Program-made: the position numbers and the translations under genes | Notes under the pieces: generated by a model | The model's database searches: none | Seen by the model: the letters and a program-made list of their open reading frames with translations, nothing else | What the model was told of the DNA's origin: nothing | Assembly: GCA_025449845.1 (NCBI GenBank) | Contig: JANWIP010000020.1 | Coordinates: 62,001 to 126,000, forward strand | Source: Solirubrobacteraceae bacterium | GTDB taxonomy: Bacteria; Actinomycetota; Thermoleophilia; Solirubrobacterales; Solirubrobacteraceae | Direction of reading: 5' to 3' | Length of the DNA: 64,000 bases | Shown here: positions 59,255-64,000 of the stretch, one piece after another | Layout: every line of letters begins with the position of its first letter | How positions within the stretch are numbered: position 1 is the first letter of the stretch

Positions 59255-60693
59255 GTTGAGAACTGTGCCACGAAGAGCGCCATGAGCAAGGCGCTGAGCG
59301 CAAGCGCGGCAATCGCGAGACGCCGCCGGGGAGCCAGCCAGGCGGCCGCCCAGATGCTCAAGGGAAAGAGCACGACGAGAAAGCGCGGCAGCGACATCAA
59401 AGGCTGAGAGGCCACGGGCGTTGAGAGCGGCAGCGCAAGCGCCGCCAACAGATAGACGCTGTAGGCAATAGGCAGCCGCCGCCAAACACCCACGAGCGCA
59501 GGCAGCGCGAGCAGCAGGAACGCGAGCAGCAGGACGTTATGCCCAGCGGCGATCATGGGGCTGCCCTGAGAAGGCGCGAAGTAGACGTGATGACTCTGTC
59601 CCGAGAGCAGCTGGCGCAGACCGTCAAACCCGGCGCGAAGCCCATCCCAGACGCCCACGAAAGGCCCGGCAAAGTGCCGGTTCCAGACGTCCTGGGCATG
59701 AAAAGGCAGCAGCGCATCCCCGCCGGAGAGCCCCAGGTAGGCCATGTAGACAGCGGCGCCCAGCGGCACGAGCGCCAGCCAGAGAGCATCCGCCCGCAAG
59801 CGATAGCGACGCACCGCCCCCGCCAGGTCGGGCGGGCGGTCCTCGCGAGGACCGTGCAGATAGAGCAGCAGCGCGGGCAGCAGCAGCAGCACGCCGGCGC
59901 TGCGCGTGGCGGCGGCGAGCGCGCCCAGCACCCCGACCCACATCCAGCGCCCGTGGCGGGCAGACCAGAAGAGCCCGACTGAAAGCGCGAGATAGAGCGA
60001 CTCCGTATAGACGGCGGAGAGGAAGAAGGCCATCGGCGCAAAGGCGGTCAAGAGCACCGAGAGCCGCGCCACGGAGGGACCGAGCTCAAGCGTGGCAAGA
60101 CGATGGATGCCGTACAGGGCGAGCGCGAAAGCAACCAGCGAAATGAGCACGCCGGCAAGCACGGGCGGCAGCCCGAGATCCGAGAACCCCCTGATCCCCA
60201 GCGGGTAGAGCGGAAAGAAGGCAGTGCGAGAAGCGGTGAAGGACCCCAGATCGGGCCGATAGCCGTAGTGCGCGATGACGAGGTACCAGGAGGCATCCCA
60301 ACGGGCCGCGGGGCCGGCCAGCAGGTCGCCGAGCGGCCCAAAACCACGCGTGACGCCCGGAGGATTGAAGGCGCCCCGCACGGGCCCCCAACCAAAGCTG
60401 AGCAGCGTGCCGGCGCCGGCGGCCCAGACCAGCAGCCGCGACCACCAGAGCGCCTGCCAAGCGTCGCGTACGGCAGTCATGCGTGCGGGATCGGCGCGTA
60501 GTCGCGCAAGCCAACGCCCAGATGCAGAGACATCGGTAAAAACAGCAGGGAGGGGGAGGGGGCCGCGCTCTGCGGCGCCAGCGGTCTCTCCGGGCGGTCC
60601 AGGCGCGGTGTGTTCTAACGCGCGGGGCCGCGCGGTGAGGTCAGAGACTGCCCCGCCATCTACGACAGCGAACTCGGCGGTATCGGGGTTCAT
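59236..60693 (-). CDS. PIG-V-like membrane mannosyltransferase
   Basis: About 485 residues with roughly ten membrane helices. It has the layout of GT-C polyprenyl-phosphate-mannose transferases: RWDASWYLVIAHYGY (with the acidic residue of the first external loop), FFPLYPLGIRGFS and AFFLSAVYTESLYLALSVGL. These match bacterial PIG-V homologues, which transfer mannose to an exported acceptor. The start is ambiguous among 60744, 60717 and ATG 60693. The last leaves room for the divergent penicillin-binding-protein promoter. Confidence 0.8.
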   Translation of the reverse strand: MNPDTAEFAVVDGGAVSDLTARPRALEHTAPGPPGETAGAAERGPLPLPAVFTDVSASGRWLARLRADPARMTAVRDAWQALWWSRLLVWAAGAGTLLSFGWGPVRGAFNPPGVTRGFGPLGDLLAGPAARWDASWYLVIAHYGYRPDLGSFTASRTAFFPLYPLGIRGFSDLGLPPVLAGVLISLVAFALALYGIHRLATLELGPSVARLSVLLTAFAPMAFFLSAVYTESLYLALSVGLFWSARHGRWMWVGVLGALAAATRSAGVLLLLPALLLYLHGPREDRPPDLAGAVRRYRLRADALWLALVPLGAAVYMAYLGLSGGDALLPFHAQDVWNRHFAGPFVGVWDGLRAGFDGLRQLLSGQSHHVYFAPSQGSPMIAAGHNVLLLAFLLLALPALVGVWRRLPIAYSVYLLAALALPLSTPVASQPLMSLPRFLVVLFPLSIWAAAWLAPRRRLAIAALALSALLMALFVAQFSTWHWVA

Positions 60694-60746
60694 GGGTGCA
60701 AGCGGCAGGAAATCACACATTGAAGCGGTAATCTCGAATACCACCT

Positions 60747-62906
60747 ATGTCTCGACAGGCCAGAGAGCGCCGACGGCGCCATAACCGCGGCGGCCCGACG
60801 CGGATGCTGATGATCGGCTTCGGCGTGGTGGCGAGCATGCTGGTGGTGGGCACGATCGCGGCGGTGGCCTTCGTGATCTCGGTGGCGAACTCCTCGCCGC
60901 CGCTGTCGGATCTGCACCCGATCGTCAGCGGCGCGTCCTCGCAGGTGTTCGCGGCGAATGGCGAACGCCTGGGCTATATCCAGTCCGATGCGCTACGCAC
61001 CCCGATCACCTGGGGACAGATGCCGCACTACCTGAGCGAGGCGACGGTGGCCATCGAGGACCAGCGCTTCTATCAGAACAATGGCGTCGACCTGACGGGC
61101 ATCTTCCGCTCGGCGGTGAAGGACGTCGTGAACGGGCAGACGCTGCAGGGTGCTTCGACGATCACGATGCAGCTGGTGCGCAACCTGTACCTGGGCAACG
61201 ATCTGCACACCTTCAAACAGAAGATCGACGAGGCGAAGCTGGCGATCGAATACAACAAGAATCACAGCAAGCGCGCGATCCTGACGGGCTACCTGAACAG
61301 CGTGGCATACGGCACGGTGGGCGGCCAGACGGCGATCGGGGTGCAGGCAGCCTCGCGCATCTTCTTCGACAAGTCCGCCTCGCAGCTGAACCTGGCGCAG
61401 TCGGCGCTGCTGGCGGGACTGCCGCAGGCGCCGTCGCAGTACAACCCGTTCCTGTATCCACAGGCAGCGCGCGAGCGACGCAACGAGGTGCTGGCGAAGA
61501 TGGCGGAACTGCACTACATCAGCCCCCATCTGGCGGCGCGGGAGGAGCGCAAACCGCTGGGAGTGAAGCACAGCACCTATTACTCACAGCGCCGCGAGAA
61601 TTTCTTCTTCGAATACGTACGTGAGCAGCTGGACCACCGCTATGGGCGGGCGAAGGTGGAGCAAGGCGGACTGAAGGTCTATACGACGATTGATCTGAAT
61701 ATGCAGCGTTTGGCGCGTAAGGCGATCGCGAATGTTCTCAACCAGCCAGAAGACCCAGCGTCGGCGATCGTGACGATTAATCCCAACAACGGACACATCG
61801 AAGCGATGGCTGAGAGTCAGAGCTACGAGCAGAGCCAGTACAACCTGGCCGCGGACGGCCACCGTCAGCCGGGCTCGACATTCAAGGCGATCGTCTTGGC
61901 CGACGCGCTTACGCGGGGAATTGACCCGAACAGCACCTACTACGTGTCGCATACGCTGGCGCCCGGATGGCTGCCGGGATATCCGACCTATGAAGTGAAG
62001 ACCTTCGAGGGAACTTCGCTGAATCGTTCGATCAACCTGGTGCAGGCAACGCTGGCCTCGGACAACACCGTGTATGCGCAGCTGGCGGCGGATTTGGGCG
62101 AGGACACGATCACGAAGATGGCCTACAAGCTGGGGGTCAAAACGCACTTGGAAGGCAATGCGGGGCAGGCGCTTGGGGGCATAAAGGTCGGGGTCACGCC
62201 GCTGGAGATGGCCAACGTATACGCGACGCTGGCCGATGGCGGCCTGCGCAATACGCCGGTGGCGATCACGAAGGTGGTATTCGCGGACGGTCACGTTGAC
62301 AGCAATTGGGGCCGCGATCACCGCGTGCGTGCGATTTCCAGCGCCGTCGCCGCGGAGGAGACGAAGATTCTGGAGGAAAACGTGCAGAGCGGCACGGCCG
62401 TCAATTCGGCGATCGGCTGCCCCACGGCAGCCAAGACGGGGACCACCAGCGAACTTGCGGACGCGTGGCTTGACGGCTACACCCCGCGGTACTCGACAGT
62501 CGTGTGGATGGGTTATCCGAACCGGCGGGTGCCGATGACCGACGTCCACGGCGAAGCCCAGCAGGGTGGTCGCCTGCCGGCCCATATCTGGCACGCCTAC
62601 ATGACCGAAGTGGTAGGCAATAACTGCGTGCCGTTCCCGACTTCAAGCGAATCGCTCGCCTATCAGCCGTTCTTCGGCAAGTACGCATCGACGGGCAAAG
62701 CTGTGGAATCGAGCGGCAACGAAGAAGAATCGTCTTCGAGCGCCAAGAAGGAAAAGTCAAAGGGCACCCACGCCGAACCAACTCACCCGGAAACCGAACC
62801 CAAGCATCCCGCCGGGAACGAAGCCCCCAACGCCCCGGCGCCACAGGTGCACGAACAGACACCGCAGGCGGGCGCGGGCGGCGGCACCACGGCCCCCCAC
62901 GGCTGA
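60747..62906 (+). CDS. Bifunctional penicillin-binding protein (PBP1A-type)
   Basis: A 719-residue class A PBP. A basic cytoplasmic tail and one membrane anchor (about 21-44) come first. The GT51 transglycosylase has [13 protein letters not shown] and [15 protein letters not shown]. The transpeptidase has PGSTFKAI (SxxK), SDNTVYAQL (SxN) and KTGTTSE (KTG). The C-terminal about 80 residues are a Ser/Glu/Lys then Pro/His-rich tail. It polymerises and cross-links peptidoglycan at the outer membrane face. It is divergent from the mannosyltransferase gene. Confidence 0.95.
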   Translation: MSRQARERRRRHNRGGPTRMLMIGFGVVASMLVVGTIAAVAFVISVANSSPPLSDLHPIVSGASSQVFAANGERLGYIQSDALRTPITWGQMPHYLSEATVAIEDQRFYQNNGVDLTGIFRSAVKDVVNGQTLQGASTITMQLVRNLYLGNDLHTFKQKIDEAKLAIEYNKNHSKRAILTGYLNSVAYGTVGGQTAIGVQAASRIFFDKSASQLNLAQSALLAGLPQAPSQYNPFLYPQAARERRNEVLAKMAELHYISPHLAAREERKPLGVKHSTYYSQRRENFFFEYVREQLDHRYGRAKVEQGGLKVYTTIDLNMQRLARKAIANVLNQPEDPASAIVTINPNNGHIEAMAESQSYEQSQYNLAADGHRQPGSTFKAIVLADALTRGIDPNSTYYVSHTLAPGWLPGYPTYEVKTFEGTSLNRSINLVQATLASDNTVYAQLAADLGEDTITKMAYKLGVKTHLEGNAGQALGGIKVGVTPLEMANVYATLADGGLRNTPVAITKVVFADGHVDSNWGRDHRVRAISSAVAAEETKILEENVQSGTAVNSAIGCPTAAKTGTTSELADAWLDGYTPRYSTVVWMGYPNRRVPMTDVHGEAQQGGRLPAHIWHAYMTEVVGNNCVPFPTSSESLAYQPFFGKYASTGKAVESSGNEEESSSSAKKEKSKGTHAEPTHPETEPKHPAGNEAPNAPAPQVHEQTPQAGAGGGTTAPHG

Positions 62907-62953
62907 CACTGGTAGTTTGGACTGCGGAAACCCGCAAAGAATGGGATTGGCAC

Positions 62954-63172
62954 GTGGCAAAGGAAGACAAGGTTGAATTCGAGGGCGAGGTGATCGAGGC
63001 GCTGCCGAACGCGATGTTTCGCGTGAAGCTCGACAACGATCACGTAGTGCTGGGGCACGTGGCGGGAAAGATGCGCCGCTTCCGGATCAGGATCCTGCCG
63101 GGCGATCGGGTACGGTGCGAGCTCTCGCCGTATGACCTGGATCGCGCCCGGATCGTCTACCGGCATCGCTAG
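62954..63172 (+). CDS. infA: Translation initiation factor IF-1
   Basis: A 72-residue OB-fold protein that begins [20 protein letters not shown] and contains [20 protein letters not shown] and [15 protein letters not shown], nearly invariant in IF-1. It binds the ribosomal A site during initiation. The start is GTG 62954. It is not beside ribosomal protein genes or rpmJ here, so it may be a separately placed or second copy. Confidence 0.93.
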   Translation: MAKEDKVEFEGEVIEALPNAMFRVKLDNDHVVLGHVAGKMRRFRIRILPGDRVRCELSPYDLDRARIVYRHR

Positions 63173-63227
63173 AACCAACCGCTCTGGACTGGGTCCCCCA
63201 CCCACCCCAGACATCGCCAAGTAGGTT

Positions 63228-64000
63228 CTGGACATCGCCGAGCGTTCTCTGATCGAGGCCATCGCGGCCGAGTTGGCTCCCACCTACGGGCCGCAGGTTC
63301 TGCGCGGGGCGGGAGACGACGCGGCGGTGGTGCGGGCGGGGGCGGTATGCGTGACGTCGGTGGACGCGATGGTCGAGGGCGTGCACTTCCGTCTGCGGGA
63401 TGGAGCAGGAGGCGGCTGGGCAACCCCGGCAGAGGTGGGCTGGCGGGCCCTCGCGGGCGCCCTGTCAGACCTGGCGGCGATGGGAGTGCCCGCGGGCGAG
63501 GCCTACATGGTGCTGGGATTGCCAGCGGGCTTGGGCGAGGAGCGGGCACTGGAGTTGGTGCGCGGCGCGCGTGAGCTGGCGCTGCAGACAGGCACGGCGA
63601 TGATAGGCGGCGACGTGGTGGCAGCGCCGGCGCTGATGGTGAGCATGACCGTGATCGGCTGGGCGCGGGAGAAGACCGAGGTGGTGGGCCGTGACGGCGC
63701 GCGGCCGGGGGACATCGTGGGCGTCACGGGCAAGTTGGGCGGCGCTGGCGCTGGACTGGCGGTGCTGGAAGGGCGGGCGCGCATGAAATCGGGGCAGACG
63801 GGCACTGGCCAAGACCAGGTACCCACAGGGCAGGCCCCGACAGGCACGCAACCAGCAACGCGGGCGGCGGTGGAACGAGTGCGCCGGCCAAGGCCCCGTC
63901 TAGCGGAGGGACACGCATTGGCAGCGGCGGGCGCCCATGCAATGATCGACCTCTCCGATGGGCTGGCCAGCGATGCCGCCCATGTCGGCCGGATGAGTGC
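63228..64000 (+). CDS. thiL: Thiamine-monophosphate kinase, 3' end cut by window
   Basis: The frame is open from a TAG at 63222 to the window end (about 257 codons seen), so it is absent from the track. GAGDDAAVV, VDAMVEGVHF, LSDLAAMGVPAGEAYMVLG and MIDLSDGLASD are ThiL landmarks of the PurM/AIR-synthase fold. It phosphorylates thiamine phosphate to the diphosphate. Conservation begins at AERSLIEAIAAEL, before any ATG, GTG or TTG; CTG 63228 is the only near-standard start. An inserted Gly/Gln/Thr/Pro-rich segment (GQTGTGQDQVPTGQ) interrupts the region before IDLSDG. Confidence 0.85.
   Translation, partial: MDIAERSLIEAIAAELAPTYGPQVLRGAGDDAAVVRAGAVCVTSVDAMVEGVHFRLRDGAGGGWATPAEVGWRALAGALSDLAAMGVPAGEAYMVLGLPAGLGEERALELVRGARELALQTGTAMIGGDVVAAPALMVSMTVIGWAREKTEVVGRDGARPGDIVGVTGKLGGAGAGLAVLEGRARMKSGQTGTGQDQVPTGQAPTGTQPATRAAVERVRRPRPRLAEGHALAAAGAHAMIDLSDGLASDAAHVGRMS

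Noticed and set aside
61584-62594. 336-aa minus-strand ORF
   Set aside because: It is antisense to the penicillin-binding protein and has Arg/His-rich shadow composition.

Overview
The window is high-GC bacterial DNA that looks like a chromosome segment from the actinobacterial class Thermoleophilia (Solirubrobacterales-like). This placement rests on gene content and style, not on a database search. The evidence is strong G/C bias at third positions, many ATGA/GTGA overlaps, a ccmABCD-hemA-hemC-cobA/hemD cluster, a fused CobA-HemD, several c-di-GMP proteins, and a pair of very large secreted proteins (DUF11-like and PD40 propeller) of the kind common in that group.

Bases 1-7878 are accessory DNA. 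On the minus strand lies a type III CBASS anti-phage operon: a CD-NTase, a HORMA protein and the first 79 codons of a TRIP13-like ATPase that runs off the left edge. Its effector must lie outside the window. Divergent from it is an ImmA/IrrE-type protease plus XRE repressor pair matching the known CBASS regulators CapP and CapH, with a dyad in the shared promoter. A potassium-channel-like protein, a redox gene pair (one member frameshifted), an intact tRNA-Phe and a tyrosine integrase follow. The block ends at an inverted 5' half of a second tRNA-Phe gene, probably the attachment junction.

Bases 7900-53000 are mostly ordinary chromosome. They hold a TetR-controlled cupin/SnoaL pair, GalE, an HD-GYP protein, a semialdehyde dehydrogenase, a SpoIID protein, a 5'-3' exonuclease, an MntA-HepT (type VII) toxin-antitoxin pair, YchF, PAP2, methylmalonyl-CoA epimerase and an FtsH homologue. 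Next come a peptide-ABC/M20 peptidase operon, an ALDH-like protein without its catalytic Cys, the heme/cytochrome c maturation cluster, BirA, a helicase with a huge acidic insert, a TlpA-like thioredoxin, GalT and two c-di-GMP proteins. A lower-GC block of three secreted proteins occupies about 46.4-52.8 kb.

Bases 54087-56145 are a small second island. A displaced copy of the tRNA-Arg 3' end and the intact tRNA-Arg(CCU) form direct repeats that enclose a RelA/SpoT-domain protein, a small partner ORF (a candidate toxSAS-like toxin-antitoxin or defence pair) and a decayed IS110 transposase.

Bases 56291-64000 carry cell-envelope genes (L,D-transpeptidase, CPBP protease, HAD phosphatase, PIG-V-like mannosyltransferase, penicillin-binding protein), then IF-1 and the start of thiL, which is cut by the right edge.
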